A stretch of DNA of 64,000 nt from Clostridium sp. BJN0013 (GTDB lineage Bacteria; Bacillota; Clostridia; Clostridiales; Clostridiaceae): NCBI RefSeq assembly GCF_040939125.1, contig NZ_CP162495.1:1364001-1428000 (forward strand), given 5' to 3'. Below are positions 17,036 to 25,592 of the stretch, in pieces. Both the position numbers and the translations under genes were made by a program. Positions within the stretch are counted from its first letter, which is position 1. Each line of letters begins with the position of its first letter. The notes under the pieces are model-generated. The model was not told the DNA's origin, ran no database searches, and worked only from the letters and a program-made list of their open reading frames with translations.

Positions 17036-18022
17036 TTAATATTTGAATAATATAACTATGCCTTGTGATCCTGCAGCAAATGTCCAAATCATTATATAGT
17101 CTCCTCTTTTTACCTTACCTTTTTCTATTGCTTCATAAAGTGCTATGAAGGGACTGCTTGTACCTGTGTATCCATATTTATCTCCAATATACAAGCTTTT
17201 TTCCTCAGATATATCCATAGCTTCTCTTATTTTATATATATTTTTAACTGCAAGCTGTGAAAAACAGAACATACTTATATCATCCTTTGTAATTCCATTT
17301 CGTTTAATCATTTTTTCCATAATTCTAACAGCATTTGAAATAAACTTCTCACTGCTAAAAGGAAGCCACTTAAGATAAAGTTCATCCAAATTTTTTGATT
17401 TCAAAAAACTTGAAAACCCACGGCTTGGATAAAGAACCTTGTCCACTATATCTGTGTTCACATAATATTCATTATCAATTAAGCCACAGTCCTCATCAAC
17501 CTTTTCTAAAATCATTGCGCATGCTGCATAACCGTAATTACCATAACATAGCTCATTATCATGATTTATAATAGCATTATCGTCATCGCAGCCAATTATA
17601 AGAACTCTTTTTGCACGTTTTGATGACATAAGATAATTTGACATATTTTCAAGGGCAACAGCCATACCTGCACAATTTGCATTGACATCAAGGCACATTA
17701 CATTAGCACTCATATTTAATTCTTTATGTATTAAAATTGACGTTGCAGGTGATATATATTCTGGCAATATGGAGGAATATATAATTGCATCAATGTCTTT
17801 TCCTTCAAGATTAGCTTTTTTTAACACGGATTTTCCTGCCTTTATAGTTAGTTGAAGGGCTGACTCACCATCATCTAGCATATATCTTTTATCTCTTCCC
17901 ATTACATCTGCAAGTAGGTGTTTAATATCCTTGTCTTGTTTTCTAAAGTATTCAAGATAAAAATCATTTGAAATAACTTTTGATCCATGGCATACATCAA
18001 TATAACTTAATTTTACTCCCAA
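17036..18022 (-). CDS. KAS III (FabH)-like condensing enzyme or acyltransferase with altered active site
   Basis: This is a 328-residue thiolase-fold protein with the FabH layout. The nucleophilic cysteine is C117 in VNANCAGMAVAL. The position of the FabH histidine (PHQAN) reads CFSQLAVKN, with serine at 255, and the position of the asparagine (YGNTSAAS) reads YGYTGTSS, with tyrosine at 285. Two of three catalytic residues are therefore replaced, so decarboxylative condensation is unlikely. Some KAS III-like proteins act as acyl transferases. The start is TTG at 18022 after GGAGGA. It is the first gene of a pair with the chemotaxis receptor and lies behind a GEMM riboswitch and terminator. 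Confidence 0.8.
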   Translation of the reverse strand: MGVKLSYIDVCHGSKVISNDFYLEYFRKQDKDIKHLLADVMGRDKRYMLDDGESALQLTIKAGKSVLKKANLEGKDIDAIIYSSILPEYISPATSILIHKELNMSANVMCLDVNANCAGMAVALENMSNYLMSSKRAKRVLIIGCDDDNAIINHDNELCYGNYGYAACAMILEKVDEDCGLIDNEYYVNTDIVDKVLYPSRGFSSFLKSKNLDELYLKWLPFSSEKFISNAVRIMEKMIKRNGITKDDISMFCFSQLAVKNIYKIREAMDISEEKSLYIGDKYGYTGTSSPFIALYEAIEKGKVKRGDYIMIWTFAAGSQGIVILFKY

Positions 18023-18064
18023 TTTATGTCCTCCCTAAAATAGCACTTTATCACTTTATAAATT

Positions 18065-18099
18065 AAAAGTGCCCATTATTTACTATTAATAATAGGCAC
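18065..18099 (-). terminator. Riboswitch expression-platform terminator
   Basis: On the minus strand 18099-18088 pairs with 18080-18069 (11 of 12) and is followed by TTTT. It lies between the GEMM aptamer and the KAS III-like start, where an intrinsic terminator would act as the switch. Confidence 0.65.
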
Positions 18100-18132
18100 C
18101 AAAATATACATGATTTTTTATAGTTAGATAAA

Positions 18133-18215
18133 CTTTGGCAACCTGGCAATCATAGAAAAATAATTTTCTTAAGACCCATAGCTTTGCGACCCTACCTTTC
18201 GATAAGTGTGCTATT
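18133..18215 (-). promoter_or_regulatory. Cyclic di-GMP-I (GEMM-I) riboswitch aptamer
   Basis: On the minus strand the sequence shows the GEMM-I landmarks in order: GCACAC, the GNRA tetraloop block ATCGAAAGGTAGGG, the conserved TCGCAAAGCTATGGGTCTTA, a variable P3 hairpin (AGAAAATT/ATTTTTCT), then GATTGCCAGGTTGCCA. This matches the arrangement of the Vc2 aptamer. It is about 110-200 bases upstream of the KAS III-like gene and is followed by an intrinsic terminator. Ligand preference (c-di-GMP against 3',3'-cGAMP) is not settled from sequence reading alone. Confidence 0.8.
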
Positions 18216-18482
18216 ATCAATATTTATATAAACTATATTACGCCCAAATTTTACAAAATTCAATAGAAATATTTTATTTTTGTAATTTGTATGACGTAAT
18301 TAGTGTAAATATGTAATTTATAGTAAAATATAATTTTACTATAAGATAAAAAAAGGCTGTTTTTTTATAGAATTTAAATTGTCTCATTCGTAATTTAGTT
18401 GTAGTATGTGATGCTGAGTAAATCATTTGTTACAAAATTGATAAATCGAATAGAAATATGATAGAGTATAAATCTGGTGGAG
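18216..18482. other. Intergenic stretch without a supported gene
   Basis: This AT-rich stretch lies upstream of the riboswitch. It should contain the promoter of the KAS III-like/MCP pair, but I could not pick out a convincing -35/-10 pair. No open frame with a ribosome site was seen. Confidence 0.4.
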
Positions 18483-18530
18483 GAGAATAAACTACCTTGA
18501 AATAGTAACATTAGACTAGGGTTACTAACA
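18483..18530 (-). pseudogene. Relic of a second holin-like toxin gene
   Basis: The minus strand reads GTAACCCTAGTCTAATGTTA followed by CTATTTCAAGGTAGTTTATTC, closely matching codons 3-15 of the toxin gene at 12823-12659. The ATG is changed and a TAG interrupts the frame, and similarity ends after about 50 bases. Confidence 0.5.
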
Positions 18531-18653
18531 GAAAATATTTGTCTATGAATAACCTTAGCTTTATATAGAACCATTACACAATCTTATTGGTTTAACTCTA
18601 ATAACATAAGATGATGTGTTTATGTATAATAGCTCAATATTTTGAAAGTAAGT

Positions 18654-19049
18654 TTAAAACTTAATAGTTTTAGGTTTTTCTGTAAAGGAATATATGGTGG
18701 CAGTTGCACTTTTTAGGTAAAGTACTTCACAATTTCCATCGTCAGCAGCATACATATTTTTAAGATTTGGATATTCATCAAGCATATGTTGTCTAGCTTC
18801 AACTCTGTCATCCTGTACAGCAGTGGCTGTAATACGTATCCAAGTTCCATCTTTACCCATAGCACAGATCTCAACTTTAGGATTCTTTTTCATTTGTGCA
18901 AATACCTTTTTGACGTTTCCAGTCTGAATGTAAAGATTTCCTTCAAAGATAGCTATTGTACCAAAAGGTCGAACCCTTGGTTGATCGCCTTCAGATGTTG
19001 CTAGGTAATAGGTACCGATATCTTTTAGATATTGATAAACTTCATTCAT
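18654..19049 (-). CDS. Pyridoxamine 5'-phosphate oxidase-family protein
   Basis: This 131-residue split-barrel flavin-binding-type protein reads MNEVYQYLKDIGTYYLATSE, then QPRVRPFGTIAIFEGNLYIQ, KKVFAQMKKNPKVEICAM and a C-terminal ATIYSFTEKPKTIKF. These are typical of small FMN- or F420-binding PNPOx-like proteins in clostridia. The function is uncertain; true pyridoxal phosphate synthesis is not implied. GAAAGGAG before the ATG at 19049 sets the start; an in-frame upstream ATG at 19085 lacks a site. It is a single gene with an IS element upstream. Confidence 0.85.
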   Translation of the reverse strand: MNEVYQYLKDIGTYYLATSEGDQPRVRPFGTIAIFEGNLYIQTGNVKKVFAQMKKNPKVEICAMGKDGTWIRITATAVQDDRVEARQHMLDEYPNLKNMYAADDGNCEVLYLKSATATIYSFTEKPKTIKF

Positions 19050-19144
19050 TTTAATTACTCCTTTCAATTTGTATGATATAATCATTTTAACTCTTGTATT
19101 TAAAATAACAAGTATGATTTTTGCATAATTTTAGTATTAAATTA

Positions 19145-20022
19145 GGGTGTGTCTGAAAACTAAATATTGCGAAAGAACCGAGTTTTAGGTAAAATAAGAT
19201 AAAAAACTTGGAGGGTGCAAATATGTCACAGAAGCGTTATGAAATATCAGATGAATAATGGGATCAAATAAAAAACTTAATTCCAATAGCAAAAACAGGA
19301 CGACCTCCAAAAGACAACCGACTTATATTTAATGCCATACTATGGATTGCAAGAAGTGGTGCAGCATGGCGTGATTTACCAGAACGCTTCGGTTCATGGA
19401 AAACTGTATACAGTCGTTTTTGTAAGTGGCGTAACGATGGTACTTTATTAACAATTTTTAAAGAGTTAACCTCAGATGCAGATTATGAAAATTTAAGCAT
19501 TGATTCAACATGTATAAAAGCCCACCAGCACAGTGCTGGTGCTAAAAAGGGGCTGTAAACAGCGAAACAAAACAGCATATTGGACTGAGTCGCGGCGGAC
19601 ATACAACAAAAATTCATGCAGTTGTTGATGGACTTGGCAATCCAATCCATTTTCAATTATCATCTGGCAATCTACACGACAGTACACAGGCCGTAGATGT
19701 TCTTTCCAACGTTGATATAGAAGGCAGCAATATCCTGGCAGATAAGGCATATGGCACAAATGAAATTAGAGAATATATTACTTCAAAGAAATCCTCATAT
19801 ACTATTCCACCAAAATCAAATGTAAGAGAACCATGGAATTGTGACTGGTGGCTGTACAAGGAACGTCATTTAGTTGAATGTTTCTTTAACAAAATCAAAC
19901 ATTTTAGAAGAATTGCAACTCGTTATGACAAGCTTGCTGATTCTTTCCTTGCTTTTGTTTATATTGCTGCTATTTTTATTTTATCTAAGTAATTTATTGT
20001 TGCATTGTTTTCAGACACACTC
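19145..20022 (+). mobile_element. IS5-family (IS427-like) insertion sequence
   Basis: The 878-bp element has imperfect terminal inverted repeats (GGGTGTGTCTGAAAAC at the left, GTTTTCAGACACACTC at the right) and is flanked by TA. It carries one transposase reading unit of the two-frame type. It lies between the PNPOx-like gene and the decayed response regulator. An in-frame TAA near the transposase start suggests that it can no longer move by itself. Confidence 0.85.
19223..19992 (+). pseudogene. IS5-family transposase (two-frame type, with nonsense codon)
   Basis: After GAGGG, the ATG at 19223 reads MSQKRYEISDE then TAA. The same frame continues WDQIKNLIPIAKTGRPPKDN, ARSGAAWRDLPERFGSW and SIDSTCIKAHQH, with the first catalytic aspartate. 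A frame change near 19556 leads to QHIGLSRGGHTTKIHAVVDG, then ILADKAYG (second aspartate) and HLVECFFNKIKHFRRIATRY (glutamate), ending at 19992. The frame change is normal for IS427-type elements, where frameshifting makes the full DDE enzyme. The early TAA is not. Confidence 0.8.
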
Positions 20023-20141
20023 TAATACTAAAAGAGTAGATATGATGGAGAATAAAGGTAGCCTTTTTGAAAAAGGTTCTTGAAGGTGTTTATAATAAAA
20101 ATTATAGATTAGAGAGATAGTAGTACAATGAGGTGAAGTAT

Positions 20142-20785
20142 TTGAAACAAATAGAAATATTGATTGTGGAGGATGATAATGATATTAATAAAATATTGGA
20201 ATTAATTGTGAAAGAACAAGGATACAAAGCAACTTGCTGTTTTTCTGGTACAGAGGCTCAATTAAGGCTTCAACAACAATCCTTTAATCTAATTTTGTTG
20301 GATATCATGCTGCCAGGACTAACTGGGGAGGAATTACTGAGGGAAATTAGAAAACAGTCATCTGTTCCGGTTATTGTTATTTCTGCAAAAAATATGATTG
20401 AAGACAGGGTGAACTTGCTAAAATTAGGTGCGGATGATTATATGGTTAAACCCTTTGCACGTGAAGAAGTTGCTGCACGAATTGAAGTTCAACTACGTAA
20501 AAATTATTTACAATACACAGAGAATTGTTTAAATTGGAAAGAACTTACTTTGGATGAAAGTCAGCATAGGGTAATGGTTAAAAAGTTGGAATTAAATCTC
20601 ACCAATGTTGAGTTCGATATTTTAAAAATTATGTTGAAGCATCCCAAACAAGTATTCTCCAAATTTATCAGGGAAATGACAATAGTATCAGTGTTCATAT
20701 ATCCAATATTCGTAAAAAAATTTCTGCTATTACCAATGAAGAATATATCAAAACTATTTGAGGAATTGGTTTTTCACTAGTTTAG
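20142..20785 (+). pseudogene. OmpR-type response regulator, broken in the DNA-binding domain
   Basis: GAGGTGA before TTG 20142 starts an intact receiver domain: EDDND acidic pocket, phospho-acceptor in LILLDIMLPG, the SAKN threonine/serine position and the KPFA lysine. The winged helix begins normally (LTNVEFDILKIML) but after VFSKF about 15 residues are lost. The frame then shifts to one that reads NDNSISVHISNIRKKIS, which also contains TGA where relatives have the TGG of TIWGIGFSL. The product would lack the recognition helix. It heads an ABC transporter and histidine kinase cluster. Confidence 0.75.
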
Positions 20786-20871
20786 GTATCATCTTTATGA
20801 TTTCTTTATAATTTGCTTAAGGCTTCTTAAAAAACAGTTTGTAAACTAAGAAGTGTAAAGGAGGACTGAAG

Positions 20872-21798
20872 ATGAAAACACCAATTTTAAAAATAACTAA
20901 TTTAGAGAAAAGGTATAAAAACCAGGTTGCCTTGGAGAGTACTGACTTTGAACTATATAAAGGGGAAATATGTGCTATTATCGGAAAAAATGGTGCTGGT
21001 AAATCAACTTTATTTAAGATGATTGCTGAGGAAATATTTCCCACAAAAGGTGAGATTACTTTGTTTGGCGAACCCTATGGAAAGCATAATGCCCGCAGGA
21101 GAATGGGTGTCATGATTGAAACTGATGTGTTTTTTGATAACTTTAATGCCCACCAAAATTTAGAGTACTATCGCTTGCTGCGTGGAATTCCTGAAAAGGC
21201 AGTAATTGAGAAGGTATTAAATAGGGTAGGTCTTGCACAACATAATCGGAAGAAATTCTCCCAATATTCATTAGGGATGAAACAGCGGTTATCATTGGTA
21301 TTGGCTTTATTGTCTTCACCGGATTTTTTGCTTTTAGATGAGCCAACCAATGGTCTGGATGCTGAAGGAATGGTTGAAATGCGTCAACTGTTTCTTAAAT
21401 TAAATCAAGAACATCAAATTACAATTTTGATTTCAAGTCATATTTTATCACAGCTTCAATCAATTGCCACACGTTTTGTTTTTTTAAATAAAGGTAAAGT
21501 TGTTCAAGATTTATCCCGGAAAGAATTATTGGAAATGAGTCAGCAGTTTATTTTCCTTCGTGTCAATGATGCTAAGAAAGCTTGCTTTATATTAGAAAAT
21601 CATTTTGTAGATATGGACTATAGGGTTTTAGCCGGTGAGCAGTTGGAGATTTATAATTATATTGCACAACGTCAAAAAATTAATAGGCTCTTAAATGAAG
21701 GTAATGTGGATATTTTAGAAATGACGGTTAAAAGTAAGAACTTAGAAGAATATTTCTTAGGTCTGGTAGGAGGTGATGAGAATGTTGAATCTAATTAG
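20872..21798 (+). CDS. ABC transporter ATP-binding protein (BcrA/lantibiotic-immunity type)
   Basis: This 308-residue ATPase has Walker A GKNGAGKST near residue 42, signature YSLGMKQRL, Walker B FLLLDEPTNGLD and the switch histidine ISSHILSQL. Its C-terminal extension of about 90 residues is typical of BcrA-like exporters of bacitracin or lantibiotics. AAAGGAGG at 20859 precedes the ATG. Its end overlaps the permease start by 17 bases. With the adjacent histidine kinase and regulator it resembles a cell-envelope antibiotic sensing and resistance module, but the paired regulator is broken. Confidence 0.85.
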   Translation: MKTPILKITNLEKRYKNQVALESTDFELYKGEICAIIGKNGAGKSTLFKMIAEEIFPTKGEITLFGEPYGKHNARRRMGVMIETDVFFDNFNAHQNLEYYRLLRGIPEKAVIEKVLNRVGLAQHNRKKFSQYSLGMKQRLSLVLALLSSPDFLLLDEPTNGLDAEGMVEMRQLFLKLNQEHQITILISSHILSQLQSIATRFVFLNKGKVVQDLSRKELLEMSQQFIFLRVNDAKKACFILENHFVDMDYRVLAGEQLEIYNYIAQRQKINRLLNEGNVDILEMTVKSKNLEEYFLGLVGGDENVESN

Positions 21799-22534
21799 AA
21801 GTGAATTCTACCGCTTAATACGTTCAAAGCTATACTACGGACTTATTATAGTTAGTACTTTTCTTGTCATGGCTGCCGCAGGGGTATTACAGCATTTTAG
21901 ATTTAAAGAACCAACTTTTCCCTATGGCACAAGAATGTTCTATTATAGCAATGTACTCGGTATGACTACCTTAATTATTACTTTATGCTTATTGGTTATT
22001 TTAATATTAACACGAAAAAGTAAGACAAAAATGAGTGCGGCAGTTTCCTTTGGACATTCTCGCCAGGCTGTTTTCTGGTCAAAATTGATTACTTTATCTT
22101 TTGGGGTAGTTATTATGGGCACTATTATTTTATCAGTTACTATTTTAAGTGGTAATGTTATTTTTGATTTGGCAAATAATTCAACTCTAGGTCAATTTTT
22201 AATTGCCTTTAGCAATATATTTCCCATTGTTGCTTCTAGTTTTATTCTAGGGTATGTTTTGGCCGTTAATGGGGTTTCAGAAATTTTAAATCTGCTTATT
22301 TTGTTATTTATTTATCGAATTTTAGGCGTCTCAATCAATACTTTAGTGGGCAGAGTAAGTGCCTTAAAGACCATTTCTAAATGGACACCTACTACCTTGT
22401 TTGATAATAATTTAGTCCATTATATGTCCAATAATGTTTATTTCGATGTGAAGTGTTGGGTGCTGGGATTGATGATTATTTTTATAAGCTTGATTATTGG
22501 ACAGACAATTTTCAAAAAAAAGGATTTAGCCTAA
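21782..22534 (+). CDS. ABC transporter permease (lantibiotic-immunity type)
   Basis: This 250-residue protein has six predicted membrane helices (about residues 17-37, 58-80, 102-128, 143-165, 170-190 and 222-244). It starts MLNLIRSEFYRLIRSKLYYG, the usual opening of BcrB/NisE-like permeases. GGAGGTGA at 21768 lies 7 bases before ATG 21782; GTG 21773 and ATG 21776 are too close to the site. It partners the ATPase just upstream. Confidence 0.8.
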   Translation: MLNLIRSEFYRLIRSKLYYGLIIVSTFLVMAAAGVLQHFRFKEPTFPYGTRMFYYSNVLGMTTLIITLCLLVILILTRKSKTKMSAAVSFGHSRQAVFWSKLITLSFGVVIMGTIILSVTILSGNVIFDLANNSTLGQFLIAFSNIFPIVASSFILGYVLAVNGVSEILNLLILLFIYRILGVSINTLVGRVSALKTISKWTPTTLFDNNLVHYMSNNVYFDVKCWVLGLMIIFISLIIGQTIFKKKDLA

Positions 22535-22550
22535 TGGAAGGAGGAGAGTT

Positions 22551-23453
22551 ATGATTTATATTGTGTGTATACTGTCAGTTGTAACTATCCTCTGTCTGAT
22601 AAAATATTATTTTACTAAAATAAATATCCATGCATTAATTGCACAAACTAACAGATTGAATAGGCTTATTTCTGAAAGTAATGAACAAATTAAGGTGTTT
22701 GCCCCTGATAAAACAACAGAGAAGCTGGCTATTGAAATTAATCATTTAGTTGATTGCTATAAGGCATTACAATTGAAAAATGTTAAAGAAAAGCAGCAGT
22801 ACAAAAAAATCTTAGCTAACTTTTCTCACGACTTACGGACACCACTAACCTCCATTATGGGATATATTGACATAACTTTGCATTTAGAACTATCGGAAAA
22901 AGACAAAGAAAAATATTTAGAGACTGTGCAATATAAATTGAAAACCTTAAACAATCTGGTGGATTCATTATATGATTTATCTTTAATTGATGCCAAGGAG
23001 TATCCGGTGCAGTTAAACCCGCACTCATTATTTCAGCTGCTGTGTGATAGTTTATTACTGTTTTATCAAGACTTTGAAGATAAAGGCATTTTATTACAGT
23101 TGAGTCTTGATGAAAAAGTTCCGTTGGTGTTATTGGATGAAAAAATTACCAATAGGGTATTGTTGAATTTACTCCAAAATGTTATACGTTATGCTAAATC
23201 ATACTGCAAAGTTGATTTGGGAGTAACGGATGAGTATGTTAATATCAGCATCAGCAACGATTGTGAGTCCTTAAGTGAGGAAGATGTATTACAACTTTTT
23301 AACTGTACATACAAGGCTGATATTAATCGTTCTAAGTACTCTTCAGGTTTAGGTTTGGCCATTGCCAAAGAGCTGATGGAATTACAACTAAGTACTGTAA
23401 ATGCAGATTATCATGATAATACTTTGACATTTATATTATGTTTTAAACGTTAA
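22551..23453 (+). CDS. Sensor histidine kinase (lantibiotic-operon type)
   Basis: This 300-residue kinase has a single N-terminal membrane helix (residues 1-18) and almost no external loop, so sensing is probably through the adjacent ABC transporter. The H box is FSHDLRTPLTSIMGYID, the N box NLLQNVIRYA and the G box SGLGLAIAKEL. GGAGGAG at 22539 precedes the ATG. It follows the permease after 16 bases. Its natural partner should be the response regulator at the head of the cluster, which has lost its DNA-binding domain. Confidence 0.87.
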   Translation: MIYIVCILSVVTILCLIKYYFTKINIHALIAQTNRLNRLISESNEQIKVFAPDKTTEKLAIEINHLVDCYKALQLKNVKEKQQYKKILANFSHDLRTPLTSIMGYIDITLHLELSEKDKEKYLETVQYKLKTLNNLVDSLYDLSLIDAKEYPVQLNPHSLFQLLCDSLLLFYQDFEDKGILLQLSLDEKVPLVLLDEKITNRVLLNLLQNVIRYAKSYCKVDLGVTDEYVNISISNDCESLSEEDVLQLFNCTYKADINRSKYSSGLGLAIAKELMELQLSTVNADYHDNTLTFILCFKR

Positions 23454-23454
23454 T

Positions 23455-23517
23455 ATGATTTGGTTACAGAAGATGGAATCAATTATTGAAAATACCAAAA
23501 CTGAAATGGAAAAATAA
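23455..23517 (+). pseudogene. Short C-terminal-like remnant, possibly of a MerR or MarR regulator
   Basis: Twenty codons (MIWLQKMESIIENTKTEMEK) immediately follow the kinase stop. The amphipathic helix looks like the tail of a small regulator. It precedes a dyad operator in front of a transporter, the usual place for a divergent or tandem regulator. It is too short to identify. Confidence 0.2.
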
Positions 23518-23550
23518 ATAACAATAAATATATGTATTTTTTAATATATT

Positions 23551-23570
23551 TTTTAACGTTCACGTTAAAA
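23551..23570. promoter_or_regulatory. Perfect dyad operator upstream of the MFS gene
   Basis: TTTTAACGTTCACGTTAAAA is a perfect 9-bp inverted repeat around TC, 27 bases before the MFS start. ACGT-centred repeats of this kind are common MerR-family operators; the regulator is not present nearby. Confidence 0.5.
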
Positions 23571-23597
23571 TGAAATGTAACTGGAGGATTGATTGTT

Positions 23598-24790
23598 ATG
23601 AACCAGCATGCAGATGTAAATATACATAAAGAGGTTAAGATGAGCAGATTTTTAACTGTACTAATGTCAATTGCCTGTGGAGTTAGTGTAGCTAATTTAT
23701 ATTATTCTCAACCTTTACTGGAAGAACTTTCTAGATTTTTTAACGTATCATCATCTATGATTGGGATTTCGGCTATGCTGATTCAAATTGGCTATGCGCT
23801 AGGACTGATTTTCCTGGTTCCATTGGGAGACATTAAAGAACGTAGAGGCTTAATTATTAAAATGTTATTTTGTTCAGCAATATCACTGATTTCTCTTTCA
23901 TTTGCTTCAAACATATATTGGTTATTGGTTAGTTCTCTATTGGTTGGACTAACTTCTATTATTCCAATGTTGATTGTGCCTTTAGCTGCACATCTGGCAA
24001 ATCCAGTAGAAAGAGGTAAGGTGATTGGAAATGTAATGAGTGGCCTTTTAATCGGCATTTTAATATCCCGTGTTTTTAGTGGAATTATAGGTTCAGCTTT
24101 AGGATGGCAGGTTGTTTATAGAATAGCTGCCGGGATGATGGGATTACTAATTATAATATTTAATTTATGGCTTCCCAAATCTGTTTCAGATACTTCTATG
24201 GGTTATGGAAAATTACTCAAATCTTTAATTGGATTACTGAAAAATCAGTCAGTTTTAAGGGAATCTTCGTTAATTGGCGCAATGATGTTTGGGACTTTCA
24301 GCATATTTTGGGCTACACTATCTTTTTTACTTAAATCACCAGCCTACAACTTAGGAGCTCAAGCTGCTGGAATGTTTGGATTAGTGGGAGTTTTATGAGC
24401 TTTGGCAGCTTCAATAGTGGGACGAATTGCTGATAAAAAAAGTCCTCAATTTACTTTAACTATAGCTATAATACTTTCATTTTTGTCATATATTTGTTTT
24501 TTAATTTTTGGATATCAAATATGGGGACTTGTCATTGGAGTAATCCTATTGGATTTAGGTACTCAATCTGGCCAAATTTCAAATCAGCACGCATAAATGC
24601 TTTAGATGCTGCGGCTCGCAGTCGTAATAATGCTGTATATATGACATTTTACTTTTGTGGTGGGGCATTAGGGTCGTTACTGGGCACATTTCTATGGGGA
24701 TTGTCTGGATGGACTGGAGTATGCATCATCGGAATAATTTTTCAAATAATTGCAGCGTCAACTCATGTTTTGAGCATAAAACGCAGATAA
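23598..24790 (+). pseudogene. MFS efflux transporter, interrupted by a stop and a frameshift
   Basis: GGAGG at 23583 and ATG 23598 begin a 12-helix drug-efflux-type transporter. The first eight or so helices are intact, including the GDIKERRG loop between helices 2 and 3. A TGA at 24396 interrupts VGVL-ALAASIVGRIADKK, where the same frame continues. A frameshift near 24590 then moves the last two helices (DAAARSRNNAVYMTFYF to the end at 24790) into another frame. All parts are still highly recognisable, so the loss is recent. Confidence 0.8.
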
Positions 24791-24972
24791 AAGATTTTTC
24801 CAACTGACTTTTAAAATAAAAGTATTTCAAGCCCTTTAAATGCAATGGTTTGAGGTAGCTTTCTTATGATGATTTTCGAAAATGAAAAACGGTTGGAAAA
24901 ATTTCGAACAAACTCTTTATTACCAATGCATTTAGGGTTATAATAAAAATAAAGAATGGCTAATTTACATTA

Positions 24973-25063
24973 GTTGAACCTTAACAAGGATTGTATTTAA
25001 ATCCATTTTTATGTGCAATAGATGATAAATATATATATAGTTGAACCTTAACAAGGATTGTAT
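24973..25063 (+). CRISPR. Degenerate CRISPR remnant: two repeats, one spacer
   Basis: A 30-base repeat beginning GTTGAACCTTAACAAGGATT (24973-25002) is followed by a 37-base spacer and a second copy (25040-25063) that is identical for 24 bases and then diverges. Repeat length, sequence style and spacer length fit clostridial type I-B arrays. The decayed last repeat suggests the leader side is to the left. No cas gene is in the window. Confidence 0.7.
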
Positions 25064-25502
25064 GATGATAAGTCGGAAATAATGGCAGCAGTAATCTATA
25101 CCTATAAAGGAGAAAAGGGAAAAGACAAAAGATATGTATACAAACTGCCAGAACTTGAAGAGGATATAATTGTATGTAATTTCAGAACTGTGGATGTTGA
25201 AAAAATAACACTAGAAAGTATAAAGGATGAAAATCCTTTGAAATTGGTATTTAAAATGGACAAAAAATTATTGAATACAGGTGTAACAAATGAAGAAATA
25301 TATAATACAAAAATAGAACTGTCAGGGGAACTTAAAGACTATGGATAAAGTAAAAAACAATGAACAAGTGAAGGCATTAGTAGATTTCTTAGAATATTTG
25401 TTTTTAATTGAAGAGCCAGAGCTAGGAAACAAATATGAGAAATTTAAAAAATCACAGGGAGGTGTGTTCATTTTAGGGTATGGCATATTTCTTAGTAAAT
25501 AA
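25058..25502 (+). pseudogene. Fragment of a PD-(D/E)XK (Rpn-type) nuclease-family protein
   Basis: The first frame reads AAVIYTYKGEKGKDKRYVYK and IYNTKIELSGELKDYG; the second, entered at about 25341, reads ERVKAL-like EQVKALVDFLEYLFLIEEPE then NKYEKF. Together they resemble the C-terminal half of the recombination-promoting nuclease/putative transposase family common in clostridia. The N-terminal catalytic half is absent and a frameshift separates the pieces. The family assignment comes from general pattern memory. The fragment starts directly at the CRISPR remnant. Confidence 0.45.
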
Positions 25503-25592
25503 TGATGCTAATTAATTAGTGGGATAGAGATTTATGAATACATGGATATAATTTAAAAGTTAGGTTTAAAATATTCATAAGGAGCTGCTATA

